A stretch of DNA of 64,000 nucleotides from Pseudomonas sputi. GTDB lineage: Bacteria; Pseudomonadota; Gammaproteobacteria; Pseudomonadales; Pseudomonadaceae. Location of the stretch: NCBI RefSeq assembly GCF_021603585.1, contig NZ_BQHI01000001.1, positions 1 to 64,000 of the forward strand. The letters run 5' to 3'. Both the position numbers and the translations under genes were made by a program. Positions 17,376 through 26,672 of this stretch are shown here, piece by piece. Within the stretch, counting starts at the first letter, position 1. Each line of letters starts with the position of its first letter. The notes under the pieces were generated by a model. It was not told where the DNA came from and searched no databases. It saw nothing but the letters and a program-made list of their open reading frames with translations.

Positions 17376-18947
17376 TTGCCTATCCCCATTCACGATCCGC
17401 ACCAGGCCCCCGGCGGCACTCTCAAGCGCTTGCCCCTGCGCAAGGCAGCGGTGTTGTTCATCGTTGCCGTGTGTCTGAGCCTGTCCGGCCTGCTGTATTT
17501 GCAGATCGAGCAATCGCGGCGCCAGGATCTGGCGAACGCGCAAGTGGCCTCGGCCAACCTGACCCGGGCTATGGCGCAGCAGGCCGAAGACACCTTTCTG
17601 GCGGCGGATCTGGTACTGACCAGCCTGGTCGACTGGATTCAGGACGACGGCTACGGCGCAGCGCAGAGGCCACGCCTTCAGAAGACCCTGGCACGGCGGG
17701 TGCAGCAACTGGAGCAGTTGCACGGCATGTTCCTGTTCGACCGCGAAGGGCAGTGGGTGATTACCTCGTTCCCGGATCTGCCACATGGCAATGGTGTGGC
17801 CGATCGCGAGTACTTCAGGTTTCACCAGCAGAACGTGTCGGGTGTGGCACACATCGGTCCGGCGATCCGCAGCCGCGAGAACGGCGAGTGGATCATCCCG
17901 ATCTCCAAGCGGGTCAGCGACCACGCCGGCAACTTTCAGGGGGTGTTGCTGGCCGGGATCAAGATGTCGTATTTCGACAAGTTCTTCAAAAGCTTCAGCC
18001 TGGATGACAACGGCACCATGTTTCTTGGCCTGACCGACGGCACCGTGCTGGCTCGCCGGCCGTTCGATGAGGCCTTGATCGGCACCTCGATGGCCAAGGG
18101 CGAGATCTATCAGAAGCTGCTGCCCAATGCCACCGCCGGCACCTCGATGATCGATTCGTTGGTTGATGGTGTCACGCGCCTTTATGGTTACCGGCAGTTG
18201 GAAAGTTATCCGCTGGTGGTGTCCGCTTCGTCATCTCGGGACACGATTCTCCAGGGCTGGCACGACCGGGCTTTCCAGTCCAGCGTGATCGTGGCGCTGG
18301 TGATGCTCGGCGTGGGGCTGTTCGGCTGGGTGTTCATTCATCAGGTGCGCGATGGCGAGCGGATCGAAAAAAACCTGCGCAAGGCCCAGCGGGCGCTGGA
18401 GCAGATCGCCACCCACGACAGCCTCACCGGGCTGGCCAACCGGCGTCTGTTCGAGCGCTCGCTGGAAGTGGAGTTTGCCCGGGGTGCTCGGCAGTCGAGC
18501 CCGGTCAGCCTGATCATGCTCGATATCGATTTCTTTAAACGCTACAACGATGCCTACGGCCACGTGGCCGGCGACCATTGCCTGACGCAGGTCGCGCAGG
18601 TGGTGAAAAACTGCTGCCAGCGCAAGTCCGATCTGGCGGTGCGTTACGGCGGCGAAGAATTCGCCGTGTTGCTGCCGGACACCGACATCAACGGCGCGCT
18701 GGCGATTGCCGGGCAGATCCGTCGCAGCGTCATGGATAAACACATCGCCCACAGTGGCTCGCCCACCGGTTATCTCACGGTGAGCCTGGGTTGCTATTCG
18801 TTTATTCCGATGGGCAACGACAGTCCGGAGCTGTTCATCCAGCGTGCGGACGCGGCGCTGTATCAGGCCAAGAACGCCGGCCGCAACCGCGCGGCCGTGT
18901 TGTCGATGGACGTTGGTGTTGGCGAATTGATGCGTTCGGATCGCTGA
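17376..18947 (+). CDS. CACHE-GGDEF membrane diguanylate cyclase
   Basis: A 523-residue protein making cyclic di-GMP. A membrane helix near residues 20-40, a periplasmic double-CACHE-like sensor to about 290, a second helix near 300-322 and a GGDEF domain follow in order. The active site is GGEEF at 425-429, an active variant. RKSD five residues before it is the RxxD product-inhibition site. I choose the TTG at 17376, with AGGA seven bases before it; the ATG at 17238 has no such signal and would add 46 unlikely residues. It is convergent with the TonB receptor gene. Confidence 0.85.
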   Translation: MPIPIHDPHQAPGGTLKRLPLRKAAVLFIVAVCLSLSGLLYLQIEQSRRQDLANAQVASANLTRAMAQQAEDTFLAADLVLTSLVDWIQDDGYGAAQRPRLQKTLARRVQQLEQLHGMFLFDREGQWVITSFPDLPHGNGVADREYFRFHQQNVSGVAHIGPAIRSRENGEWIIPISKRVSDHAGNFQGVLLAGIKMSYFDKFFKSFSLDDNGTMFLGLTDGTVLARRPFDEALIGTSMAKGEIYQKLLPNATAGTSMIDSLVDGVTRLYGYRQLESYPLVVSASSSRDTILQGWHDRAFQSSVIVALVMLGVGLFGWVFIHQVRDGERIEKNLRKAQRALEQIATHDSLTGLANRRLFERSLEVEFARGARQSSPVSLIMLDIDFFKRYNDAYGHVAGDHCLTQVAQVVKNCCQRKSDLAVRYGGEEFAVLLPDTDINGALAIAGQIRRSVMDKHIAHSGSPTGYLTVSLGCYSFIPMGNDSPELFIQRADAALYQAKNAGRNRAAVLSMDVGVGELMRSDR

Positions 18948-19046
18948 CAAAAAACCAATCGGGTTCGGACACAGGCCCTGGCCTTCACCCTGACCTGCTC
19001 TTGTTCGTTCAGCCGCCAGTGTCACCGCCGGCGGGATGACGAGCGG

Positions 19047-21476
19047 TCAGAAGTCCACGGTGGCGGAAACCTTCAGCGTGCGCGGCGTGCCCTGGGTCAG
19101 GTAACCGCCGTTGGCCGAGGCCCAATAGGCTTCGTTGGCGACGTTCTCCAGATTGGCCCGCAGGGTGATCTGCTTTTCATCCAGTTTGAAGGCGTAGCGC
19201 GAACCGAGGTCGAAGCGGTTCCACGCTGGAATGCTCTGGGTGTTCGCCGCGTTCAGGTACTGGCCGCCGGTGCGCAACATCCGCGCGCTGAGGGCGGCGC
19301 CTTCGAGGCCCGGAATGTCCCAGTCGGCGCCGAGGTTGAACTGGAAGCGCGGCACCCCGACGGCGCGGTTGCCGTCATTCACGCCGTTGCTGCTGCCTTC
19401 CAGCTCAGTCTTCATCAGTGTCGCGCCGCTGAGCAGGCGCAGGCCGTCGAGCGGTTCGCCGTAGACGTTGAGTTCCATGCCTTTGTTGGTCTGCTGGCCG
19501 TCGACCCGGAAGATTCCGTCCTGGGTGTAGCTCGACGGTTGCTCGATGCGATAGACGCCGAGGTTGGCGCCGTAGCTGCCCATGTCCAGGCGCACGCCGG
19601 CCTCGATCTGCTTGCTGCGCACCGGGGCGAAGGTTTCGTCGCGGTTGATCGCCGTGGTCGGCGGCGTTGGGCCCTTGGCCAGGCCTTCGATGCGGTTGGC
19701 ATAGAACGACACGTGTTCCCACGGCTTGATCACCAGGCCGTAGACCGGAGTGGTGATCGACTCTTCATAACTTGAGGTGCGGGCGCCGGTGGCGGTGCTC
19801 CAGCCGTCGACTTTCAATTCCTGGCGACGCACGCCGAGGGTCAGCAGGATGCGGTCATCGACGAAGCCGAGGGTGTCGGAAATCGCCTCGCTGCGCAGGG
19901 TGTTCTTGCCGGTGATGCGCGGGTCGTTGATGTCGCTGGCGAACGAGGTGGGCGCCGGGCGCGGTTTGTCGGTGACGTTGTACAGGTTGGTGCTGTAGCG
20001 CCCGGCGGTGCTGATGGTTTCGAACGCCGAGCGCTGCTCGCCCCAGATGCCCGCCCAGCCGAGGTTCAACTGGTGCGTGACGGGGCCGGTGTCGAAACGG
20101 CCGTTGAGTCCGGCCATGGCGCTCTGGTTGTCCTCGTCGTGGGGCGAATAGAGCATGCCGCCACGGGCGCTGCCGTTGAGGTCGGTGACGGTCAGCGATG
20201 AATACACGCCGTTCTCGCGGGTGTGCTTGGCGCCGCCGGAGACGTAGGCCGTCCAGTTGTCGTTCAGGTCGTACTCGGCGCGGGCCATGCCGAAGGTGTC
20301 TTCGAGTTGCGAATAGCTCCAGCTCTGGGCGTAGCTGGCATTGGCGTGCGGCACCTTGGGGGCTTTGGTCAGGCTCGAATCGACGTAGATCACCGAGCGC
20401 CCCTGGTTGATGACCTGCTTCTGATAGCCGAAATCGGTCGAGACCCGCAGGCGATCGCCACGATAGTCCAGGCCGACGCTGAACAGCGACGAGCGCTGGT
20501 CTTCGTCATCGACGGCAGTATCGCCTTCGCGCTGCATCAGGTTGACCCGCGCGCCGAAGCGGTTGTCCTCGCCAAAGCGCTGGCCCAGATCCAGATGCCC
20601 GCCGACCCGGCCGTCGGCGCTGTAATCGAGGGTGACGCTGCGGGTCGGCGTGTCCATCGCGCGTTTGGGTTGCAGGTTGATCCCGCCACCGATGCCGCTG
20701 CCGCTCGGGGTCACGCCGTTGACGAACGCGTTCGGGCCTTTGAACAGTTCCACTCGATCCAGCGCTTCGACGGCGATGATCTGCCGGGGCAGCACGCCGT
20801 ACAGGCCGTTATAGGAAATGTCATCGGAGGCCAGTGGCAGCCCACGGATCATGAACATCTGCGAGAAGTTGCCGAAGCCGTTGGACTGACGCACAGAGGC
20901 GTCGTTGAGCAACACATCGCCGACGGTCTGGGCCTGTTGATCGGCCATGGTCTTGGCGGTGTAGCTGGTGACGCTGAAGGGCAGGTCGTTGACCTCCTGG
21001 TCGCCGAGCATGCCGATCTGCGCACGGCGGGCGACCTGTTCGCCGCCGTAGGTGGCGCCGCTGTCGTCGCGCAGGGCGCTGACGTTGGTGGCGCCGAGTT
21101 CCAGTACGCCGTCCGCCGCAACTTTCGGCGCCACGGTGTAACCGTTGTGGCCGGTGTTGAGCAGCTCGAAACCGCTGCCTTCCAGCAACCGGGCGAAACC
21201 GCTCTGCGCGGTGTAACTGCCTTGCAGGCCGGGGCTCTGGCGATTGCCCAGTTGCGCCGGATCGAACGACAGCGGCACGCCGACGCTGACCGCAAATTGC
21301 GCCAGCACATGGCTGAGCAGGCCGGGGCCGATGTTGACGCTGCGGCGGGCGCTTTCACTGACGCTGTCGGCGGCGTGGGCGGCGCTCGGCAGCAGGGCGC
21401 TGAAGGCCAGGGCCAGGCTCAGGTTCAGGGCCTTGAGCGCAAAATTGGCAGGGCGGGGCGATGGCATTGCGGTCAT
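19047..21476 (-). CDS. TonB-dependent siderophore receptor with signalling domain
   Basis: An 809-residue outer-membrane receptor. The signal peptide ends SAAHAAD. Residues about 45-115 form the STN signalling domain (VNIGPGLLSHVLAQFAVSVG), followed by the plug (VEALDRVELFKGPNAFVNG) and a 22-strand barrel ending VSATVDF with terminal Phe. The STN domain and the adjacent FecR and sigma genes mark it as a cell-surface signalling receptor, resembling hydroxamate receptors of the FhuE/FcuA type. The ligand cannot be read from sequence. Confidence 0.9.
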   Translation of the reverse strand: MTAMPSPRPANFALKALNLSLALAFSALLPSAAHAADSVSESARRSVNIGPGLLSHVLAQFAVSVGVPLSFDPAQLGNRQSPGLQGSYTAQSGFARLLEGSGFELLNTGHNGYTVAPKVAADGVLELGATNVSALRDDSGATYGGEQVARRAQIGMLGDQEVNDLPFSVTSYTAKTMADQQAQTVGDVLLNDASVRQSNGFGNFSQMFMIRGLPLASDDISYNGLYGVLPRQIIAVEALDRVELFKGPNAFVNGVTPSGSGIGGGINLQPKRAMDTPTRSVTLDYSADGRVGGHLDLGQRFGEDNRFGARVNLMQREGDTAVDDEDQRSSLFSVGLDYRGDRLRVSTDFGYQKQVINQGRSVIYVDSSLTKAPKVPHANASYAQSWSYSQLEDTFGMARAEYDLNDNWTAYVSGGAKHTRENGVYSSLTVTDLNGSARGGMLYSPHDEDNQSAMAGLNGRFDTGPVTHQLNLGWAGIWGEQRSAFETISTAGRYSTNLYNVTDKPRPAPTSFASDINDPRITGKNTLRSEAISDTLGFVDDRILLTLGVRRQELKVDGWSTATGARTSSYEESITTPVYGLVIKPWEHVSFYANRIEGLAKGPTPPTTAINRDETFAPVRSKQIEAGVRLDMGSYGANLGVYRIEQPSSYTQDGIFRVDGQQTNKGMELNVYGEPLDGLRLLSGATLMKTELEGSSNGVNDGNRAVGVPRFQFNLGADWDIPGLEGAALSARMLRTGGQYLNAANTQSIPAWNRFDLGSRYAFKLDEKQITLRANLENVANEAYWASANGGYLTQGTPRTLKVSATVDF

Positions 21477-21540
21477 TCGGTGTTCCTGTCGGGGGCGTGG
21501 AATGGGAAGGTCTATCCACTCACCGGACGAGTCGCGAAAA

Positions 21541-21570
21541 GGTATCAGTGAATACGGAGAATATTTTCCG
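21541..21570 (-). promoter_or_regulatory. candidate FecI-type ECF promoter for the TonB receptor
   Basis: Read on the minus strand, GGAAAATATTCTCC lies just after the anti-sigma gene and about 90 bases before the receptor start. It resembles the GGAAAT -35 region of fecA-type promoters and the similar motif at 35660 in this window. The -10 is not clear. Confidence 0.45.
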
Positions 21571-21575
21571 AGGGC

Positions 21576-22535
21576 TCAGACACGGGGCTCCACCGACAGC
21601 CAATAACGGGTCAGGCTGGTGATCTTCAGCGGCAATGTATCGCTGAGCAGACGCAGGCTGGCGTCGGTGTCGCGCAGGGAAAACGCTCCGGACACGCGCA
21701 TCGCCGCCACGTCCGGATCACAGCGCAGCACGCCTGGGCGATAGCGGCTCAACTCGCCGAGTAATTCGTCCAGGCGCATGTTGCTGGCCAGCAGCATGCC
21801 TTTGTCCCAGGCCAGGGACGCAGTGTCGAAAGGTTCGGCACTGTCGAAGCCGTTGAGCTTGAAGCGCTGGCGCTCGCCGGCCTTGAGAATCGTGCTTTGC
21901 TGGAGCAATTGCGGGGTGATCTGAACCTGGCCTTCGAGCACCGACACCTGGCTGCGCGAACCCTCGGTGCGCACGCAGAATCGCGTGCCCAGCGCGCGGG
22001 CCACGCCTTGCGGGGTTTCGACAATGAACGGGCGGGCGCTGGCGTCTGCGGCGGTGTTGATCAGCACTTCGCCGTTGAGCAGCAAGACCCGACGCTCCAC
22101 CGGGCTGAAGGCGATGTCCACGGCGCTGTCAGTGTTGAGCATCAACTGGGTGCCGTCCGGCAGTTGCAGGTTCTTTTGCTCGCCGACGGCGGTGCGTTGG
22201 TCGGCGGTCCATTGCTGCCACGGCACATGCTGCGAAGCGATGCCCAGCGGCCCGGCCATCAACAGCAAGCCGAGGCGGGTGAGGGTCTGGCGACGGCTCA
22301 AGCCCTCTTTGCGGGATGCGCGTTTCAAGGTCTGGAGCGCGACGTTGGCCGGCACGCTGCGCAAGTCCCCCAGCAACGCTTCGGCCCGCTGCCAGGCGAT
22401 GGCGTGCTCGGCGCTGCGGGTGCGCCATTGGGCGATGGCCTGATGGTCGGACGGGGTCGCGGTGCCGGAATGCAGTTGCACCAGCCAGTCGGCGGCTTCG
22501 CCAAGAATCTGCGGGTTGATCATCGACGAATGCAT
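21576..22535 (-). CDS. FecR-family anti-sigma regulator
   Basis: A 319-residue protein. The N-terminal cytoplasmic part (AADWLVQLHSGTATPSDHQAIAQWR) binds the sigma factor, a single membrane helix lies near residues 85-105 (LGLLLMAGPLGIAS), and a periplasmic FecR domain follows (LPDGTQLMLNTDSAVDIAF, VETPQGVARALGTRF). It relays occupancy of the receptor's STN domain. The ATG at 22535 overlaps the sigma gene's stop codon, indicating coupling. Confidence 0.88.
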   Translation of the reverse strand: MHSSMINPQILGEAADWLVQLHSGTATPSDHQAIAQWRTRSAEHAIAWQRAEALLGDLRSVPANVALQTLKRASRKEGLSRRQTLTRLGLLLMAGPLGIASQHVPWQQWTADQRTAVGEQKNLQLPDGTQLMLNTDSAVDIAFSPVERRVLLLNGEVLINTAADASARPFIVETPQGVARALGTRFCVRTEGSRSQVSVLEGQVQITPQLLQQSTILKAGERQRFKLNGFDSAEPFDTASLAWDKGMLLASNMRLDELLGELSRYRPGVLRCDPDVAAMRVSGAFSLRDTDASLRLLSDTLPLKITSLTRYWLSVEPRV

Positions 22536-23041
22536 CAGGCGACACTCAGGCAGGCAATGAACGCGGCACGCATGTGCCGTTTGACGGTGATCAGCGAAAC
22601 ACTCAGGCGCGTGGCGATCTGCGCGTAGGTCAGGCCTTCGATCTGCGACAGCAGGAAGGCCTCGCGGGTCTGCTGCGGCAGTTCGCGCAGCAGTGCTTCG
22701 ATGCGCCACAGGGTTTCGAGAATCAGGTAGCGGGTTTCCGGCGACGGCACTTCGGCGGCGGGCAGGTGCGCGATGGTTTCCAGATACGCGCGCTCCAGGT
22801 CCTGCCGCCGCCAGCGATCGATCATCAGGCCTTTGGCGATGTGCGTCAGCAATGCCCGGGGTTCGCTGCCCAGCGGTTTGATCACCTGACGGGTGAGCAG
22901 GCGCAAAAAGGTATCGTGCGCCAGATCGGCCGCCTCGCAGCGGTTGCCCAACTTGCGTTGCAGCCAGCCCTGCAGCCACCCGTGGTGTTCGCTGTAGAGC
23001 GTCTGGACTTGCTGATTCAACGGCTGATCGAGGGACGACAT
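22535..23041 (-). CDS. ECF sigma factor, FecI type
   Basis: A 168-residue sigma-70 family factor. Region 2 includes DLAHDTFLRLL and region 4 includes LPQQTREAFLLSQIEGLTYAQIATRLSVSLITVKRHM (read in two parts). It directs transcription of the downstream receptor gene. I use the ATG at 23041; a longer frame from 23140 lacks a ribosome site and adds non-family residues. A weak, AT-rich Fur-box-like stretch lies near 23105-23130. Confidence 0.88.
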   Translation of the reverse strand: MSSLDQPLNQQVQTLYSEHHGWLQGWLQRKLGNRCEAADLAHDTFLRLLTRQVIKPLGSEPRALLTHIAKGLMIDRWRRQDLERAYLETIAHLPAAEVPSPETRYLILETLWRIEALLRELPQQTREAFLLSQIEGLTYAQIATRLSVSLITVKRHMRAAFIACLSVA

Positions 23042-23281
23042 GAGGGGCAGATACTCGTTTCGGGCGTCCGTTGCCAAGGGTGCGGTCGTGAGTGCGAAAA
23101 CTGTGCAATTAAGAATTGATCGCATTCTAGTGGCGCGCAACGAGTGCTGGCAATTGCCTATTCACACTTTCTTTTCTGACGCCAACGCAGTGGCCTACCC
23201 ATCTTCCGGGAGATTGGCTATTTGCCGGTCCGGGTGCCGGGACTAACGTAGCCCCACATTCACTTGCCCCGGAGATCCTCG

Positions 23282-23722
23282 ATGAAACCTCGTATCGATT
23301 TCTACACCGCGTCCCCTGATGCCCTGAAAGCGATGATGGCCCTGGAAACCGCCGTCTCGAAACTGCCGCTGGAAAAGACCCTGATCGAACTGGTCAAGCT
23401 GCGCGCTTCGCAGATCAATGGCTGCGCGTTCTGCATCGACATGCACACCGCCGACGCGATCAAGGGCGGCGAAACCCCGCGCCGGTTGTTCGCCGTGACC
23501 GCGTGGCGTGAGGCGCCGTTCTTCACCGAACGTGAACGCGCCGCGCTGCTGTGGACCGAATCCCTGACCCAACTGAGCCTGACCCACGCCCCCGACGAAG
23601 ATTATGAAGCCGTCGCCGCCCAGTTCTCGCCCAAGGAAATGGTCGACCTGACGGTCGCGATCAGCACCATCAACAGCTGGAACCGCCTGGCCGTGGGCTT
23701 CCGTAAAACCCCGCAAGCCTGA
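23282..23722 (+). CDS. AhpD-like carboxymuconolactone decarboxylase family protein
   Basis: A 146-residue protein with the redox motif NGCAFCIDMHTADA, CxxC plus histidine as in AhpD-like peroxidases. The helical CMD fold continues with EMVDLTVAISTINSWNRLAVG. It probably acts as an alkylhydroperoxidase. The ATG at 23282 has GGAG before it. It ends four bases from the convergent emrB-type gene. Confidence 0.87.
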   Translation: MKPRIDFYTASPDALKAMMALETAVSKLPLEKTLIELVKLRASQINGCAFCIDMHTADAIKGGETPRRLFAVTAWREAPFFTERERAALLWTESLTQLSLTHAPDEDYEAVAAQFSPKEMVDLTVAISTINSWNRLAVGFRKTPQA

Positions 23723-23726
23723 TCGA

Positions 23727-25319
23727 TCAATGTGCATCGGCACTCGGCGCGGCCGGTGGCTGCACCTTGCGCATCAAGGGCACCATCGCCGTGGCGAGGC
23801 CGAAGCACACCATGATCATCAGGAACGTGTCGCCGTAGGTTTGCGTCTGCGCTTCACGGTAGGTCAGCAGCCATAGCTGACGCAGACTGGCGGTGAGGCC
23901 GACATCGCCGCTCTGACCCAGTGCGGCAAAGTTGCCGCCGACCTGAGCCAGCCACTGATTCACTGCTTCGTTGCTGCTGTTCAGATGTTCCGCCAACCGG
24001 GTGAAGTGCAGGTTGGTGCGGTCGTTGAGAATGGTCGCGCACGCTGCAATCCCGATTGCACCGCCCAGATTGCGCATCAGGTTGAACAGGCCCGAGGCAT
24101 GCTTGAGCCGCGCCGGTGCCAGGCCACCCAACGTCAACGTTACCGCCGGCGGCACCGCCAGTTGTTGGGCGATCCCGCGCAGGGCTTGCGGCAGCAGCAA
24201 TTCTCCGGCGCCCCAGTCGTGGGTGATCGGACTGAATTCCCACATCGACAGGGCGAACAATGCCAGCCCTGCCATCATGATCCAGCGCAGATCGATGCGA
24301 TTGGCCAAAAAGGCGTACAGCGGAATCGCCATGATCTGGAACACTCCGGTGGAGAAAACCGCCAGACCAATGTCCAGCGCCCCGTAGCCGCGCACCCGGC
24401 CGAGAAACAGCGGCGTCAGGTAAATCGTCGCGAACAGGCCGATCCCGGTGACGAACGAAAAGAAGCAGCCGAGGGCGAAATTGCGATCCTTGAGCGCGCG
24501 CAGATCGACGATCGGGTTGGCCACGTGCAGCGTGCGGCCGATGAACGCCAGCCCGGCCAGGCCGCTGATCCACGCGGTGGTCAGGATCGTCTGGTCGCTG
24601 AACCAGTTCCAGCGCGGGCCTTCTTCCAGGGTGTATTCCAGGCAGCCGAGAAACAGCGCCAGAAACACCATGCTCAAATAGTCCGCGCCTTTGAGCAGCG
24701 ACAGTTCCGGCTGATCGATCCTGACCAGCATCGGCACCGCCACGGCGACGAAAATCCCCGGCACCAGGTTGATGTAGAACAGCCAGTGCCATGACGAAAT
24801 GTCGGTGATCCAGCCGCCGATCACCGGACCCAGGGTCGGTGCCAGCGACGCCACGGCGCCGATGGTCGCGGCGGCGATCACCCGTTGTTTGCCGGTGAAG
24901 AAAAAGAATGCCGTGGTGAACACCAGCGGAATCATCGAGCCGCCGAGAAACCCTTGCAACGCGCGAAAGGCGATCATGCTCTGGATGTTCCAGGCGATGC
25001 CGCAAAGCAGGCTGGCGAGGGTGAAACCGACCGCTGAAGCGCAGAACAGCCAGCGGGTGGAGAACACGCGGGACAGCCATCCGGACAGCGGAATCACGAT
25101 GATTTCGGCGATCAGGTAGCTGGTCTGCACCCACGCGGTTTCATCGGTGCCGGCGGACAACCCGCCGCCGATATCGCGCAGCGAGGCCGAGACGATCTGG
25201 ATGTCCAGCAGCGCGATGAACATGCCGATGCACATCGTGGCGAAGGCGAACACCTTGGTCGCCGTCGCCATCTTGGCGGCATTGAATGGCTGCGCGGCGG
25301 CGGTGAGGGCGGTGCTCAT
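23727..25319 (-). CDS. EmrB/QacA-type MFS drug efflux transporter
   Basis: A 530-residue, 14-helix DHA2-family transporter. The Motif C region GGWITDISSWHWLFYINLVPG and TDETAWVQTSYLIAEI are diagnostic of EmrB. It pairs with the membrane fusion protein upstream (ATGA overlap) and an outer-membrane channel encoded elsewhere to expel toxic organic compounds across both membranes. Confidence 0.92.
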   Translation of the reverse strand: MSTALTAAAQPFNAAKMATATKVFAFATMCIGMFIALLDIQIVSASLRDIGGGLSAGTDETAWVQTSYLIAEIIVIPLSGWLSRVFSTRWLFCASAVGFTLASLLCGIAWNIQSMIAFRALQGFLGGSMIPLVFTTAFFFFTGKQRVIAAATIGAVASLAPTLGPVIGGWITDISSWHWLFYINLVPGIFVAVAVPMLVRIDQPELSLLKGADYLSMVFLALFLGCLEYTLEEGPRWNWFSDQTILTTAWISGLAGLAFIGRTLHVANPIVDLRALKDRNFALGCFFSFVTGIGLFATIYLTPLFLGRVRGYGALDIGLAVFSTGVFQIMAIPLYAFLANRIDLRWIMMAGLALFALSMWEFSPITHDWGAGELLLPQALRGIAQQLAVPPAVTLTLGGLAPARLKHASGLFNLMRNLGGAIGIAACATILNDRTNLHFTRLAEHLNSSNEAVNQWLAQVGGNFAALGQSGDVGLTASLRQLWLLTYREAQTQTYGDTFLMIMVCFGLATAMVPLMRKVQPPAAPSADAH

Positions 25320-26437
25320 GGCGCGCTGGCCACGGCGGTGGTTTCAGGCTGGGCGCGGGTGTCGACTTCAGCCGTCACCGACAGGCCCGGACGCAGGTGG
25401 CCGAGCACGCCGTCGGCGGGGTCGAGCAGGATCCGCACCGGCACTCGCTGGACGATCTTGGTGAAGTTGCCGGTGGCGTTTTCCGGCGGCAGCACGCTGA
25501 ATTGCGAACCGGTAGCCGGGGCGAGGCTGTCGAGGCGACCGTGGAATTCCTGGCCGGATAACACGTCGGCGCGAATGCTCACGCGCTGGCCGGGTTTCAT
25601 CCGCGCCAGTTGGTCTTCCTTGAAATTGGCATCGACCCACAGACCGCTGGCCGGGACCACTGATAACTGCTGCGAGCCGGCTTGGGCATAGGCACCGACC
25701 CGCGCGCGGCGGTTGCCGATCACGCCATCAACCGGGGCGCGCAGTTCGGTGTAGCCGAGGTTCAGTTGCGCCAGATCACGCTCGGCCCGGGCTTGCTGCA
25801 GGGCGGCGCGGGCCTGTTGTTTCTGGGTTTCGATCACCGCGAGTTGGCGCTGCGCGGCCAGCAGTTCGGCCTGGGCCTTGGCGCTCAAGGCTTGCGCGGT
25901 CTTGAAGGTGGCGTCGGCCCGTTGCGCGCTTTCCACCGAGACTGCGTTGGTGGTCACCAGACGCTTGTAGCGTGCGTTGTCATCCCGCGAACGAGCGGTT
26001 TCGGCGCTGGCGGCATCAATGCCGGCGCGGGCCTGGCCGATCACCGCTTGCTGCAGCTGTTCAGTGGCGTCGAGGTTGGCCAGCAGCGCTTCTTCGGCGG
26101 CGACCGCACCTTCGGCCTTGGCCAGGTGGGCGCGGTAGTCGCGGGCGTCGAGGCGGATCAGCACGTCGCCGGCCTTCACCTTTTGGTTGTCGCTGACCAG
26201 CACTTCCTCGATGTAACCGGCGACTTTCGGCCCGATCACCGTGACGTCGCCGCCGATGTAGGCATCGTCGGTTTCCTCTAGAAATCGCCCCGTGCCCCAC
26301 CAATGCACGGCATACAGGCCGGCGAATACCAGCGCGGCCAGACCCGCAGCGGGCAACAGCAGGCGTTTGAGCAGGGGAGGCTTGGGAGCACTGACCGGAG
26401 CGGTGAGATCGGGTTCTACGGTGGGCATGCTGGTCAT
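25316..26437 (-). CDS. EmrA/HlyD-type membrane fusion protein
   Basis: A 373-residue adaptor: cytoplasmic start, one membrane helix near residues 27-48, then a biotinyl-lipoyl-like domain (GGDVTVIGPKVAGYIEEVLVSD), a long coiled-coil hairpin rich in Ala/Gln and a beta-barrel part (YTELRAPVDGVIGNRRARVG). First gene of the efflux pair. No regulator gene is adjacent. Confidence 0.92.
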   Translation of the reverse strand: MTSMPTVEPDLTAPVSAPKPPLLKRLLLPAAGLAALVFAGLYAVHWWGTGRFLEETDDAYIGGDVTVIGPKVAGYIEEVLVSDNQKVKAGDVLIRLDARDYRAHLAKAEGAVAAEEALLANLDATEQLQQAVIGQARAGIDAASAETARSRDDNARYKRLVTTNAVSVESAQRADATFKTAQALSAKAQAELLAAQRQLAVIETQKQQARAALQQARAERDLAQLNLGYTELRAPVDGVIGNRRARVGAYAQAGSQQLSVVPASGLWVDANFKEDQLARMKPGQRVSIRADVLSGQEFHGRLDSLAPATGSQFSVLPPENATGNFTKIVQRVPVRILLDPADGVLGHLRPGLSVTAEVDTRAQPETTAVASAP

Positions 26438-26466
26438 GGCGTAATACCTGAAGAAGCGGAATGGCT

Positions 26467-26480
26467 ATTACGGTCGTAAT
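26467..26480. promoter_or_regulatory. candidate operator upstream of the efflux pair
   Basis: ATTACG-GT-CGTAAT is a six-bp inverted repeat, 30 bases before the EmrA-type start, in an AT-rich promoter region shared with the divergent secretion genes. A TetR/MarR-type dimer site is plausible; no regulator is in sight. Confidence 0.35.
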
Positions 26481-26672
26481 ATGACGCGAGTAATATTTTG
26501 TGGCAATTGATTTTTATCGCCGGCCGTCAGATGGAGGGCGTTTAAAAAAAGCTGATCATTTGTTTAAGAAATGTAAGCGCTGTAGGAAGCGTCTTGCATT
26601 TGTGTAGGAAGGCTCTGACTATCACCGCAATTGATGGGGTGGCATTAAGCCAGTTGATTGCAAGGATGTTGA

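Noticed and set aside
23105-23130. Fur box upstream of the first ECF sigma gene
   Set aside because: AT-rich and partly symmetric, but too many mismatches to the 19-bp consensus to call.
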